The notes beneath the pieces are model-generated. The model ran no database searches. It had not been told where the DNA came from and worked only from the letters and a program-made list of their open reading frames with translations. The position numbers and the translations under genes are program-made. Source: Tieghemostelium lacteum (lineage: Eukaryota > Evosea > Eumycetozoa > Dictyosteliales > Raperosteliaceae). Taken from it: a stretch of 64,000 nt of DNA. The first letter of the stretch is position 1, and each line of letters opens with the position of its first letter. The DNA is taken from NCBI GenBank assembly GCA_001606155.1, contig LODT01000004.1, positions 248,001 through 312,000 on the forward strand. Direction: 5' to 3'. Shown here piece by piece: positions 43,901 to 55,462 of the stretch.

Positions 43901-46696
43901 TCTGATCGTATTGAAACTCCACTTGCTAAAGAGTCACCTCTAGAAGAGTTTATAGTTAAAGCAGAACCTACCACAACAACCACTAAATCCAATGGTAAAA
44001 AAGATAATAGTAAAGACCAACAACAACAACAGCAAACTGAAGTTATGGAGATTTACCAACCAAATTATTTTAATGTCTCTGATCAAGAGAAATCACTGAT
44101 TATAGGTCGTTTGGGTGCAATTACATTCTTCAAGACACTTTGTTCAGCATTTAAAGAAACACTATTTCAGAAAATACCTGCAATATATAGTAGTATGTTT
44201 GAAGGGTCACTAGTGGTTAATTACTCTAGATTGTTTAGTGAATATGCGAATGCTGAAGATCAGGTACAGAAACTAATTGATGAGCTACAACTCATTAGAA
44301 TAGTTCTACCAGACCTTGACAAGAAACTTCATAGTCAGATACTGTCTATTCTACCTGTGATATTTCATTATATAAAATTCCCAAATACCAGAGTTCAGTG
44401 GATGGCCTCAAAGTGTATATCTAGACTCTGCCAAGTGATGACACTAGAATGTATGCACTATCTCATTAAATATCTTCTACCATTGTTAGGTGATACCACA
44501 TCTCTTCAAAATAGATTTGGTGCCATTCAGACTATATACCAAATCATTACGGAAATGGATCTTCAGTTACTTCCATATGTTGTATTTTTGACTATTCCCA
44601 TACTGGGTTGTATGTCTGACCAAGATCTAAGCCAGAGACGTCTAGCTACAACATGTTTTGCAAAATTGGTTAAATTAATGCCACTTGAGAAGGGTGTTGA
44701 GGACCCCCCTGGTTTAGATCCAGAACTCAAGTTACAAAAGGCTGATGAGAGAAAGTTCCTTGAACAGCTTTTAGATGGCTCCAAAGTTGAAAACTATCCA
44801 CTTCCAATTCGTATCAATACAGAGTTACGTAAATACCAACAAGACGGTGTAAACTGGCTGGCTTTCTTAAACAAGTATAAACTACATGGTATACTTTGTG
44901 ATGATATGGGTCTTGGAAAGACATTACAAACTATTTGTATAATGGCAGGCGACGATTATCACCGTCGACAAATGTATGCAGAGAAGAAAACTGTGGATTA
45001 CCAACCTTTGCCTAATATTGTAGTATGTCCATCGTCTCTTGTAGGTCACTGGTTCTATGAAATCAAGAAATTCTGTTCGGATGACACCATGAGACCTATG
45101 ACTTATATGGGTAACCCTAGTGAACGTGAGTCTCAAAGAAAAAAATTCCCATACCATAATGTACTTGTAATGTCCTATGATATTCTTCGTAATGATATTG
45201 ATCTGCTACAAGATTTACATTTTAACTATTGTATATTAGATGAAGGACACATTATAAAGAATGGAAAGACTAAACTTACACAAGCTGTAAAGAGAATTAA
45301 GTCCAACCACCGTTTGATTCTCTCTGGTACACCTATACAAAACAATGTCTTGGAGTTGTGGAGTTTATTTGATTTCTTGATGCCTGGATTCCTGGGTACA
45401 GAAAAACTGTTTAATGAAATGTATTCTAAACCAATTCTAGCTAGTAAAGATCCCAAGTCTTCACAAAAGGACCAGGAGGCTGGTGTACTGGCTATGGAGG
45501 CACTACATAGACAGGTCCTTCCATTCCTTTTAAGAAGACTGAAAGAAGATGTACTTGCTGATTTGCCACCAAAGATTATACAAGATCGTTATTGTACATT
45601 GTCTCCGTTACAGGTTAGATTGTATGACTCATTCTCAAAGACCCAGACAACTAGTTCAATTAAAGATTCAATTAAAGAGGAACCTATGGATGAAGATGTC
45701 GATGATGAAGGGTCAAATAACAAGTCTAAAGAAGAGACACCAGTTACACATATATTCCAAGCACTGCAGTATCTTCGTAAACTTTGTAGTCATCCTTCAT
45801 TTGTATTGAATAATACACATCCACAATATGCCAATGTTATGAAAGAATTTAAATTAAATCCTCAAGATCTCACTGATATCTCACATAGTCCTAAACTGGT
45901 ATCTCTAAAGGAACTATTGTTAGAATGTGGTATTGGTAAAGTAAAAGAAGAAAAAGAAACAACATCAAGTAAGAAACAAGAAGATAATATCTTGGAAAGT
46001 GAAGTCAATCAACATAGAGCATTAATATTCTCACAGTCCAAAGCCATGTTGGATATCGTCGAAAATGAACTTTTCAAAAAACATTTACCCTCCATTAGCT
46101 ACCTTAGAATGGATGGTACTGTTGATTCAATGAAAAGACATCAAATTGTAAATAGATTTAATACCGATCCTACTATAGATATTCTTCTTTTGACTACCAA
46201 TGTCGGTGGTCTAGGTCTGAATCTCACAGGTGCCGATACTGTCATTTTCCTCGAACATGATTGGAACCCAATGAAAGATCTTCAGGCTATGGACAGAGCA
46301 CATCGTATAGGTCAAAAGAAAGTGGTCAATGTCTACCGTCTCATTACTAGTGGTACATTGGAAGAGAAGATTATGGGTCTACAGAAATTCAAATTGAATA
46401 TTGCAAACACAGTTATCAACCAAGACAATAGCAGTATAAAAACAATGTCCACCAATGAACTACTCAATCTCTTTGACTACAATGACCAAGATCAAGGCCA
46501 ATCACAAATACAACAACAGAATCAATTAGAGAACTCACTTATCACCGGAAATGTAGAAGATGTAAAATCATCAAAATCTGGTGGTGGTGGAAAACTCAAA
46601 AATATATTAGAATCACTTGGAAATCTTTGGGATGAGTCTCAGTACACTGAAGAATTTAACTTAAACAATTTCATTACTCAATTGAATCCAAAATAA
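40983..46696 (+). CDS. mot1: TATA-binding-protein-associated ATPase BTAF1/Mot1
   Basis: Two exons, 40983-41914 and 41977-46696 (phase 2), give 1883 residues, close to the usual ~1850. The joint DLFS-PIWEIRHG restores the conserved LFNPSWEVRHG. The N-terminal two thirds are HEAT repeats (RKAAAQQIGEIQKL, DWDTRIAAGQAIEAIANNVP), which grip TBP. The Snf2 ATPase starts near residue 1260 with LRKYQQDGVNWLAFLNKYKL. It has DMGLGKT (about 1287), DEGH, SGTPIQNNVLELWSLFDFLM, GGLGLNLTGAD and QAMDRAHRIGQKK. Family knowledge: uses ATP to strip or redistribute TBP on promoter DNA in the nucleus. Poly-Asn and Gln inserts lie in linkers. Confidence 0.97.
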
Positions 46697-46832
46697 ATTT
46701 GCATAATTTAATTGCATAATTAATTATATATACATTTACTATACAAAAGCTATTTCTATCTTATGTCAATAGAAATGGTTTATTTCTAAGGTTTAAAAGA
46801 CCTAGCTGCAGCTATTTTAAAAAGCTTACTAA

Positions 46833-47210
46833 TTAACATCCATATTGTTTTTGGTGATAAAAAGTGGAGTTTAGAATTTCATCACTGTTTGGATGGATAA
46901 CAGAATTGAATTGTTTAATTATAAATGTACAATTAAATAATCTATAGAACTGTTCTTCAAAGTCAACCAAATCACGTTTACAATAATTTGGGTAATGTAA
47001 AAATTTACCATCTCTATAATTACCATAGTCATTTTCATTATCTCTTAGATAGTTCCCCATTAAATGTACTTGTCTCTGTTGTAGATATTCATCATCATCA
47101 TCATCATCAACATCTATTTGTTTGATATTTTGATCTGAAGTATCTAGTAGTTGTTGTAGTTGTTCTTGTTCTTGTTGTAGTTGTTGTTGTTGTTTACAAA
47201 TGATTTTCAT
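46833..47210 (-). CDS. Small Gln/Asp-rich protein, unknown
   Basis: Single frame, 125 residues. The start is Gln-rich and coiled-coil-like (QQQLQQEQEQLQQLL), followed by a DDDDDDEY acidic run. The Tyr/Asn-rich C-terminal half (RDLVDFEEQFYRLFNCTFII) looks foldable. No family was recognised. It is convergent with mot1 (136 bases) and lies downstream of sap18 on the same strand. Confidence 0.5.
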   Translation of the reverse strand: MKIICKQQQQLQQEQEQLQQLLDTSDQNIKQIDVDDDDDDEYLQQRQVHLMGNYLRDNENDYGNYRDGKFLHYPNYCKRDLVDFEEQFYRLFNCTFIIKQFNSVIHPNSDEILNSTFYHQKQYGC

Positions 47211-47344
47211 TATTATTTAAGTTTATACAATTTGAAATATGTATAATTTAAATTGAATACCTAAAATAAAATGAAAATAAAAATTAAATTAAATTCAATG
47301 AAGTTTCACAATTTCATATCAACAGGGTTTTTTGGTGGTTTTTT

Positions 47345-47905
47345 TTATTTTTCATTGAGTGGCTCCATGTCTATGTTAATTTCAGTAGTTTTTTGGTTTT
47401 CGTTAATATTACTTTCGTTATTATTATTATTTTCTGAACTTTTAGATTCCTCTACTCCACTATTTTCAGTGTCCATTGGGGTTGGTTGTGTTTTTGTATC
47501 ATCTTTATCAGTCTTTAAACATACTGATAGTAGATGATAGTTGAAATATAAATCCTCAAGAGTTTTTTGATCATCTTCATTCTTTTTACTTGAATGAACA
47601 GTACCAATGGAATTGTGATGGTATTTACCATTCAAATCAGGGTAGACAAATCTAAAAGATAATTGTGATGCTTTTTCTCTAGCTTTTAAATTTTCTTTTT
47701 TAATGAGATTGGTAATCTCTCGTAATGTTGAATTTCTCCATACATAGATTTGAATTTCATCCTGTACTGGTAATTCAGATCTAGATTTGAATTCCTCTAT
47801 ATCATGAAAATTATCTTCTTTTAAAAATACTCGTAATAGTATTGGGCATGTTTTATCTCTGTTTATATATGTTTTATTGAATGTCCCTGTATTTGAAAAT
47901 TGCAT
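47345..47905 (-). CDS. sap18: SAP18, Sin3/ASAP complex subunit
   Basis: Single exon, 186 residues. NRDKTCPILLRVFLKEDNFH, DEIQIYVWRNSTLREITNLI, KASQLSFRFVYPDL and SIGTV...DDQKTLEDLYFNYHLL follow the ubiquitin-like SAP18 fold in order. The C-terminal ~55 residues are an Asn/Glu-rich extension not found in animal SAP18. Family knowledge: subunit of the Sin3-HDAC corepressor and of the ASAP/PSAP RNA-processing complexes, in the nucleus. Confidence 0.9.
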   Translation of the reverse strand: MQFSNTGTFNKTYINRDKTCPILLRVFLKEDNFHDIEEFKSRSELPVQDEIQIYVWRNSTLREITNLIKKENLKAREKASQLSFRFVYPDLNGKYHHNSIGTVHSSKKNEDDQKTLEDLYFNYHLLSVCLKTDKDDTKTQPTPMDTENSGVEESKSSENNNNNESNINENQKTTEINIDMEPLNEK

Positions 47906-48002
47906 TACATGTGATGGAGATCTTTGAATGGGATTCTAAATGCCCTCAAAGGTTTTTAACAAAATAGAAAATTAATTTTTTTTACATTTTTTCCCACTCC
48001 CA

Positions 48003-49511
48003 ATGAACTCAATATCAATATCACTTCCTCATTATGTAATAATAGATATACTAAAACATATCATTTGTAGTGATTATGTACCAACTTCATATAAAATATC
48101 ATTGGCTACTATTAGTAAATTTGTTTTTGAATATCTAAAGAATAATTTTATAAATTCAATTTCCTTATTTAATAATGTGGTAATTGCTATGAGAAAAGCT
48201 GTTAATGACATTGATAGACAACTGAGTCTACCAGGTAGTTTATTAAAGATTATAAAGATTATGGAAATAACACAACAATCAGATCATGCATTTGAAGACC
48301 ACAGAAATAGTTTAAATAGATATTGTCAGACTGTTGAGCAGTTGAATATAACCTATGCATTTCAGGCTATAAATAAGTTGCCAATAACCAAAGAGATGTT
48401 TCCTAAACTCGAGGTACTGGATATACAGATTTACAGTATGATTATAAAACAAGATTTTCAACTTGTTAGTCAGTTTCCTTTAATTAGATCTCTAAAGTTT
48501 TGGTATGGAAATGGGTCTGATCTACTAAAGTATTTAATATCGATATTAGATGTTATAAAACCAACTCTTACCAGTTTGAAAATTGTATTTAATAACACCA
48601 ATGGTGAACTTGAAAATGTTGCTATTCTGAAAAATTATTTAACCAACTATAAATCATTAGATATATTGGAGATATATGACTACAATAGTTACCACGGTGA
48701 TGGAGTCGCAAGTTTCATTAAAGACTTGTCTCAACACATAACCCACTTTAGCAGCAGAAACTATGCAACAGAGGCACTTTACTTGTTAGAGAATTCTGAT
48801 AAATTACAACACCTCAATATTATAATTAAAAATGATAGTGATTATGTAAGGTTAATTGATCTTTCCAATCAAAAGAAAAATTTTCGTACACTAGAATTGA
48901 TAATTCGCGAAAATCTAAATAATCATGGTAAAACATTTACATCTCTATATCAATTAATATTATTTAGTATTCCTACAGTAACTGAAAATCTTATTAAATC
49001 TATTGGCACTCAATCTTCAATGGTAAAGTTAAATATAGAGGTAATAGGGGAAAGTAAATCTAATATAGATCAAGGTCTCCACCATCTATTAACCTACAAT
49101 AGATCACTGACATCACTTCATTTTGATCAATGTAATATGGATGAATCAGTAAGTGAAGATATTTCCAAAGCTATTGCTAATCACCCTACTTTAGAATCTA
49201 TTCGTGTACATGTCAGTCAAAATACAAGTGATCATAAAACTAAACTTTTTAAACACTTACATTTATCAATAAGTCTCATTTCAATAATGATGGAGGTTAG
49301 ATATTGGAAAATTACTGATTACCAATCACTACCAAAACCAAATCACCCATTCATTGAGTTGTCGTCCTCTTCTAAAACTAGCTTCTATTTCATAAAATCC
49401 TATGGGACTCCTATTGAAACCAACCATATTAAAAGCCAACAAAGTCTCACTCATATTGATTTACTAAAACAAAGATATTTAGGTGCATTTAAAAACTATT
49501 TCAATAAGTAA
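48003..49511 (+). CDS. F-box-like/LRR family protein, member 3
   Basis: Single exon, 502 residues. N-terminal motif VIIDILKHIICSDYVPTSYK followed by ISLATISKFVFEYL. The leucine-rich middle is irregular (LEVLDIQIYSMI, LQHLNIIIKNDSD, LTSLHFDQCNMDES). The end keeps NHPFIELSSSS, but the tag is altered to YFIKSYG in place of FIRNGIHY, followed by about 40 extra residues. It is isolated between conserved genes (sap18 and emg1). Confidence 0.72.
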   Translation: MNSISISLPHYVIIDILKHIICSDYVPTSYKISLATISKFVFEYLKNNFINSISLFNNVVIAMRKAVNDIDRQLSLPGSLLKIIKIMEITQQSDHAFEDHRNSLNRYCQTVEQLNITYAFQAINKLPITKEMFPKLEVLDIQIYSMIIKQDFQLVSQFPLIRSLKFWYGNGSDLLKYLISILDVIKPTLTSLKIVFNNTNGELENVAILKNYLTNYKSLDILEIYDYNSYHGDGVASFIKDLSQHITHFSSRNYATEALYLLENSDKLQHLNIIIKNDSDYVRLIDLSNQKKNFRTLELIIRENLNNHGKTFTSLYQLILFSIPTVTENLIKSIGTQSSMVKLNIEVIGESKSNIDQGLHHLLTYNRSLTSLHFDQCNMDESVSEDISKAIANHPTLESIRVHVSQNTSDHKTKLFKHLHLSISLISIMMEVRYWKITDYQSLPKPNHPFIELSSSSKTSFYFIKSYGTPIETNHIKSQQSLTHIDLLKQRYLGAFKNYFNK

Positions 49512-49801
49512 TAAAACACTCCATTAGCTTTTTATTGATATAGAACTTTCAGGTTCCTGGTAGAAAATGATATTTCTCTTGTATAATATGGCAACACATT
49601 AGATTGTTGTAGAATTTGGGACATTTTTCAACTAAATTGATATAGATATCTTAACCCTTGCGTTGTTGTTTTTTGTTTGTTTGGTGTTTGTAGTTTCAAA
49701 AAATCCATAATTTGATTAATTCTTTAAATTTAATTATTCAAAATAGTTATAAAGTAGTCAATTTCTGAAAACGAATTATCATAGAATCAATTATTTTTAT
49801 T

Positions 49802-50852
49802 TTATAAGATACCCCATTGTCTTTCAAAAACAGTAGTCAATTTGAAACATGCACCAGCAGCTGACAAAGGATAATTTGAAAATGCAATTTCATCATGATT
49901 GTAATCTAATTTCATTGCACCAGTTGACATTGCTCCCAACACAAAACAAACCTGTTGTAAACCATTCAATTGATCTTTATTAGGTGCTGGTGTTGAATTT
50001 ATAATAGTTTTACTGCTTGTGGTGGTAGAAGTGGTTTTATGTTTCTTTTTAGAATCTTTGTCTTGATCATCTAATTTTCTCTTGTTGTTATTGTCTTTCT
50101 TATCTTTTTCATTTTCTTCTTTATCTTCGTCCTCTTGGCCTTCAAAATAACTTTCACCTGCTGATCTGACAGCATCTTTTACATCTCCTACCTTAAAGGC
50201 AGATAAAGGATTTCCACCATCTTCCTCTGGAATAACCACAGGAACAGCAGGTAATGGACCATATCCAAAAATCTCTGGTATAAAATCAAATAAATCAACA
50301 CATTTTGGTGCTGAAAATGAGGTTGCATAAATCTTACAACCGGGTGGAAGATAATCTGTAACTGGATTCTTTATGATTTTAAATAATTTATCTGGACCAT
50401 TAGTAGCTCTAATACTTAATTTATTTAATAATTGAACTATACATTATAATTGATTAACCAATATTAATACTCTATTTCATAATAATGATAATACTATATA
50501 ACCTACCCATTAAACCAGCAAATCTGTGGAAAGTTCTTGGAATTCTAGTTTGTGGATGTACCTCTATTAAAACATTTTTAGTTGTTCTTATATATACTTG
50601 TAAAAGTCCTGCTTTATTGAGTGGTGAATCAAATAGTGCTAATAGACATTGATGTAAAATATCAGGTCTAGCTTCTGAGGCCTCCCTTTTATATTTCTTT
50701 AGAAAATCAGAATGATCGTCACAATTCAATAACTGATAACTTTCCCTAACTTTAACTGTCTCTAATGTTGCATGTTCTAATATAATATATAACTTTTTGG
50801 TATCTTGTGCTGCTGATGTTTGACTCTTAATTTTAGTAATATTACCACTCAT
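49802..50852 (-). CDS. emg1: Ribosome biogenesis methyltransferase EMG1/Nep1
   Basis: Two exons, 50507-50852 and 49802-50436 (phase 1), give 326 residues. The joint restores [19 protein letters not shown] use the Met at 50852 ([11 protein letters not shown]). The upstream in-frame Met would add a Phe-rich stretch that looks like untranslated leader. SPOUT-fold motifs include [65 protein letters not shown] and the C-terminal [19 protein letters not shown]. Family knowledge: methylates the hypermodified pseudouridine of 18S rRNA and is needed for 40S assembly. A Lys/Asp/Asn-rich insert of about 60-70 residues makes it longer than human (about 244) or yeast (about 252) proteins. Confidence 0.95.
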
Positions 50853-50975
50853 TTTTGTCGTTCGTTTTTTGGCAAAAAAATAAAAAAAAAATGAAATATT
50901 TTTAATTTGTTTACTCAAATAAACAAATCAAAAACTATTGTATGAAGTTATTAATTTATTACTGAATGGTGAAAG

Positions 50976-51161
50976 TTGAATGGAGATATCCAACTTAAAA
51001 TACTAAATAAAATTTGGTATTTATTTGAAAAAAAGCCATTCAGATGTCTATCACATTGTTTGACTTGTCACTTGATTGGCAATAGATTGACTGAAACCAA
51101 GTTAGTGATGATTAAAGATAATTTGTGGAAAGAGCATAAAATACCACCTAAGTCAAAATGA
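50976..51161 (+). pseudogene. Short F-box-like remnant
   Basis: A 61-codon frame without an ATG reads GDIQLKILNKIWYLFEKKPF, then RCLSHCLTCHLIGNRLTETK. This resembles an F-box-type helical start (I-x-L-x-IL...L-x-x-C-x-x-L). An in-frame stop lies just upstream, and no exon with a start codon was found before it. It may be a relict of a gene, or an exon of one I could not assemble. Confidence 0.35.
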
Positions 51162-51267
51162 AATTCAAAAAAATTCTGACTCATGAAAAGTTTTTTTTTT
51201 TTGATGATACATCAAAACTGTTTTTTTAATTATTTTTTTTTTTTATCTTTTTTGGTTAAGAGGAATA

Positions 51268-52131
51268 ATGAATAAATTATCAAGTGTTTTGTTAATTGTG
51301 ACTTTAATTAACTTGATTTCCAGTACATATGGATTCCAAAGAAGAGAAGAGACACATTCATTTAAAGCACCATTTATAAATACAGGTAGTGGTATTTTGT
51401 TTTGGGATGTTTATGGTAGTACTATTGTTACAGATGACTATGTACGTTTGACACCTGACACTAAATCAGTTTCAGGTGCAATTTGGAATACATACCCTAT
51501 GGAATATCAATGGTGGGAAGCTATTATTGAATTCCGTATCTCTGGTTCAGGACGTTTAGGTGCTGATGGTATTGCATTTTGGTTAGTTGATCGTAAACAC
51601 TTTAATGTCAACCAAGAATCTTCTTCCTCTGTCTTTGGTAGTACCAATTATTGGAAAGGTTTAGCAGTTACTTTTGATACTTTTGATAATGACGGTAATG
51701 TAAGTGTCACTTAATTTGGTGGACTCTTTAGACATTTCAAACTAATTTTCTAAAAATTTAAAATTAGGGTGATAATCCATCCATTTCAGTATTCTTTAAT
51801 GACGGTACACAATTCTTTGATGTCAGTAAAGATGGTGGTAATATGAAGATTACCCAATGTCACAACAGATTCAGAAATGATAAACGTAATACCAAAGTTA
51901 AGATTAGATATCACAATAATATTTTATCAATTACTGTCGATAATAATGGTTCTGGTCATTTTGAGAAATGTGGTGATGATGTTAGACTTGATATTCCAAC
52001 ACATTATAACTTTGGTTTATCTGCTGCTACAGGTGGTTTAACTGATAACCATGATGTTTATTCATTGGATGTCTATTCAGTTGATGCACAATATCAAAAC
52101 TATAATCAACAACAACAATATAGAGATTACC

Positions 52132-52219
<88 letters not shown>

Positions 52220-52999
52220 CCAGCTCAACAACAACAACAACCACCAGCTCAACAGAACTATCAACAACAACAGCAACAACAACCACAACCAATTGATCCA
52301 AATTTAGATTCAATGTTAAACGAACTCAATGAATTTTACAGTGAAACTCAACAACAAGTACCAGTTCAACAACAGCAACAACAGCAACAAGTACCAGTTC
52401 AACAACAACAACAACAACAACAACAAGTACCAGTTCAACAACAGGGTACTGAAATTGGTGATCTTGCAACATTAGTAAAGAAATTTGATTTATTAAAAGA
52501 CACAATTAATCAATTACATGTAGTATTGGATGACCCAGAATATGCTAAATCATTTGAAGGACTAAGAGATCAAGTTAATTTGATTAGTCAAACATTGATT
52601 ACCAGTACCAGAAATATGATGTCAGAGTTATCAACTATCAAATCTGAACATCAATCATTCAAAAAGGAATTTTATGAGTTTAGAAATACCATGACCGATA
52701 TGAAAGCCTATGTCACCACTAGATTACAATCACAATCTGTTGATAACGATGTTAAAAAGAATGTTGACTTCATTAACCAAAATGTTAATGCAGTTAAGAG
52801 ACTCTTGGAGGCCACCTCAAAAGACACACAAAGAATCTCAAATTCTCTACAAAACAATGCCAATGATATTGCCTCTACCATTGAAAAGAACTCTTCTTTT
52901 GGTTTCTGGACTTATTTCCTATTTGTTCAGGCTATATTTATCTTTGGTTTTGTTTTCTGGAAAAAATATAAAGATGATAATAATAAGAAATTAATTTAA
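51268..52999 (+). CDS. ERGIC-53/LMAN1-type cargo lectin, frame break at the CAA tract
   Basis: Exon 1 (51268-51699) gives a signal peptide (MNKLSSVLLIVTLINLISS) and the L-type lectin start: FKAPFI, IVTDDYVRLTPD, QWWEAIIEFRISG, LGADGIAFWLVD. Exon 2 begins at 51768 in phase 0 and completes the lectin domain (SVFFNDGTQFFDVS, VKIRYHNNILSITVD). A pure CAA tract follows. The stalk (coiled coil), the membrane helix (FWTYFLFVQAIFIFGFVFW) and the C-terminal KKLI, an exact KKxx ER-retrieval signal, are in a different frame from 52220 onward. One base lost near CACCAGCTC would explain it, since the next repeat unit reads CCACCAGCTC. Family knowledge: shuttles glycoproteins from ER to Golgi. Confidence 0.8.
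52131..52219 (+). repeat. (CAA)n repeat, about 29 units
   Basis: Uninterrupted CAA units coding poly-Gln in the lectin frame. They sit exactly between the two frames of the ERGIC-53-like gene. Additional shorter CAA/CAG tracts follow at 52263-52445, including two VPVQQQ-type units. Confidence 0.95.
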
Positions 53000-53111
53000 A
53001 CTATAATAACACTATCTATATAGGATTACAATAAAAAAAAGGAATATAAATAATAGAACACACAAAACACCTATAGTTTCTTTAATGTACATGTATTATA
53101 ATGTTTATTAT

Positions 53112-53546
53112 TTAATTGGTAATAACTAGTATCGGTATAAGAACTGTGGTTACCAATATAAATGTTAGACAAAACATTATTACTGATAAAACACCAAATA
53201 CTCTTGCTGAACTACTGGGTGATCGAATATATTTAAAACCAAAAATCCAAATGATGAAAAAGAACCATCCAAAAATGAAAACCAAAAGAGAAAAGAAAAA
53301 TTCTTGTTCTTTGTCTGTAGCTGGATTTGATGAATATATAGAGGGTGATGTGTAAACATAAACTGGTTTTATAGGTACTGGTTCCTCAACATAAATATAA
53401 GTAACTGGATTTTGCTGATGAACTTCTTGTGTTGGAGGAATTTCATTATTATTATTATTATTATTGCTATTATTCTTAGAAGAATTATTTAAATCCACTT
53501 CTTGAAATTCTTCTTTGTCTGATTTTTTGGTTTCATTATGTCCCAT
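53112..53546 (-). CDS. Small two-helix membrane protein
   Basis: Single exon, 144 residues. The N-terminal half is hydrophilic and Asn/Pro-rich (EEPVPIKPVYVYTSPSIYS), probably cytosolic. The C-terminal half has two hydrophobic helices (FFFSLLVFIFGWFFFIIWIF and VFGVLSVIMFCLTFILVTTV) separated by FKYIRSPSSSARV. The Met-Gly start could be myristoylated. I recognise the general layout of small dictyostelid Pro-rich membrane proteins but no function. Confidence 0.65.
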   Translation of the reverse strand: MGHNETKKSDKEEFQEVDLNNSSKNNSNNNNNNNEIPPTQEVHQQNPVTYIYVEEPVPIKPVYVYTSPSIYSSNPATDKEQEFFFSLLVFIFGWFFFIIWIFGFKYIRSPSSSARVFGVLSVIMFCLTFILVTTVLIPILVITN

Positions 53547-53892
53547 TGTTTAAACAATTTTGATAATATATTATTGTGTAGCTAATTAGAAAAAAATTTT
53601 CTAAATAACAATTAATAATTTATATATAATTTAACACATGATTGAACATTTTAAAATGTTGCTAAAGATGGTTTATTTTTTCATTACGTTAATGACAAAT
53701 TCCATTGAAAAAAAATTTATATATAATCTATAAATAAAAGTGGTTCTAATAAATTTTTAAAAGGGGTTTAAATTTATGTAACACATTTTTTTTTTTTGTT
53801 GTATCTACACACAATTTATTGTTATTTTTGGATATAGATATTGTTCTATAAATAAAATATTTGTGTTTACTTTCATCAAAATTGTTGTTTGG
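53547..53892. other. Intergenic region, no gene seen
   Basis: Very AT-rich spacer between two minus-strand loci. No coding frame or RNA gene was recognised. Confidence 0.4.
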
Positions 53893-55462
53893 TTAAAAAC
53901 ATTTTTTACATTTAGAATATATACCATTTTTGTAATATTCAGTAAGTTCCAATTCTTTAATTGTTAAATAAACTTTAAAAATTTTTTTTCCTCTATTATT
54001 ACAACGTTTTAGGTGATATTTCTTTCCATCTTGATTTACATATATCAATATTTCATTATCCAACTTTAAATTTCTTGAAAAAAGTTTTTCACGTTTAATT
54101 ACTTTGTGTTTGTCTCTGGGAGTGATAGAACTAGAAATGATTATATCAAATGGAGTTTGTAGATTTTTCTTTGTTTGATGGATATTACTAATAGTATTGT
54201 AATATACAAACTTATGTTCCTTTTTAGTAGTTGAGTTTGGTTTATAATCAATTGCTGGTATTTTATATGTATCATTACCATTAAAAATGGCAGAAGCTAA
54301 TTTCATTCTATGTTTTATGTGGTGTTTTTGGAATGGAAATCTGGCTAAGGATGGGTGAGGAATAGGTAAAACAAGTGTAGTAAACTCCCCGTCTATAAGA
54401 ATCTTGTAACCTGGTATTCCTTTCAATTCAATATCACACATTATCTTTTCATACCGACTATCTGATTGCAAACAAAGATCAAAGATATAATTTGTGTCTT
54501 TAGAGCCTAGCAATAATATTTTGGTACGGCTTCTTATAAACTTATTTGCTATTTTCATCATTTTTTCCAATTTATCCCAAGGATTTTCATTTTCTTTTCT
54601 TACTTTAGGGTAGATATCACTGAAGTACATACGATCATCTGGGTTCTTCAATTTTTTTAATGCTTTAAAGGTACGACACAATTCTCCATTTCTATTCAAA
54701 GATATATCATTTTCATTTAATCTCTCCAATAATACCACCAATTGAATTTGAGTTAATAGTACTCAAATTTTTAAAATAGCCATTACAAGTCTTGTTTGGT
54801 ACAGATCGATTGGAGGTAGAAACATTGGGTAATAATTTACTTAGTTTTTCTATTTTGATTGGAGGATCTGATTTTTTACTGTAGATTTTTAAATTATAAT
54901 CTTTTACACCCCAATTTGGTTTTTTGTAGCTTGATTTATGGTTTTTTATAGCTATGAATTTAGATTTTACAAACATTAGCTTGGGGAATTGTAGTTTTTG
55001 GAACCTCTTGGTAAGGCGTAATGACATCATTTTCAGGTGGATTATTGGTGAGAGGTCGAAGAGTTTCTATTAATTGGTTTTCACTATGATGGACATTTTC
55101 AGGTACGCTTTTTTTTAGATTTCTGAATTTCTTCAAATTGCCCTGCTTTATGGAACATATTGTTTGGTGATCGATAGTTTGTAAGTGCATCATTTGCTGA
55201 GGCCTAAAATGCAATTAATAAATAGAATACAAATAAAATAGATATTTTAAATGCTTACAATTGAAACAAAAACTATTTTAAGTACATTTGGTACCTTTAA
55301 TTTGCTACCTTTAACTTTTTTTTTTAAAAAATCAAAATATTCTATTTTACCAAAATCGATATAATGGGTAATAATTTTTTTTGTATCATTTTGACTTAAC
55401 TTTCTGAAGTCTTTTTTGTTTACTAGTACTACATTAGAAGCACTTTTATTTAATTGAAACAT
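53893..55462 (-). pseudogene. Decayed or mis-sequenced gene of unknown family
   Basis: Four protein-like stretches follow each other on the minus strand, but not in one frame. A 68-codon first exon (55259-55462, MFQLNKSASNVVLVNKKDF) ends at a GTAAGC donor. Exon 2 opens at 55203, then frames change near 55110 and 55000 and once more near 54740. The last frame (53893-54741, about 280 codons) is the best preserved. It has ordered content: TKILLLGSKDTNYIFDLCLQ, YKILIDGEFTTLVLPIPHPS and HHIKHRMKLASAIFNG. The strand-PHPS pattern faintly recalls uracil-DNA-glycosylase-like folds, but this is weak. The C-terminus has CKKC, possibly half of a zinc site. Confidence 0.5.

Noticed and set aside
50853-50918. 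Upstream Met of emg1 adding 22 residues
   Set aside because: The added stretch (Phe/Lys-rich) looks like AT-rich leader. The Met at 50852 fits the family's usual start better.
52051-52313. Poly-Asn and poly-Leu frames over the CAA tract
   Set aside because: Alternative-frame and antisense readings of the repeat.
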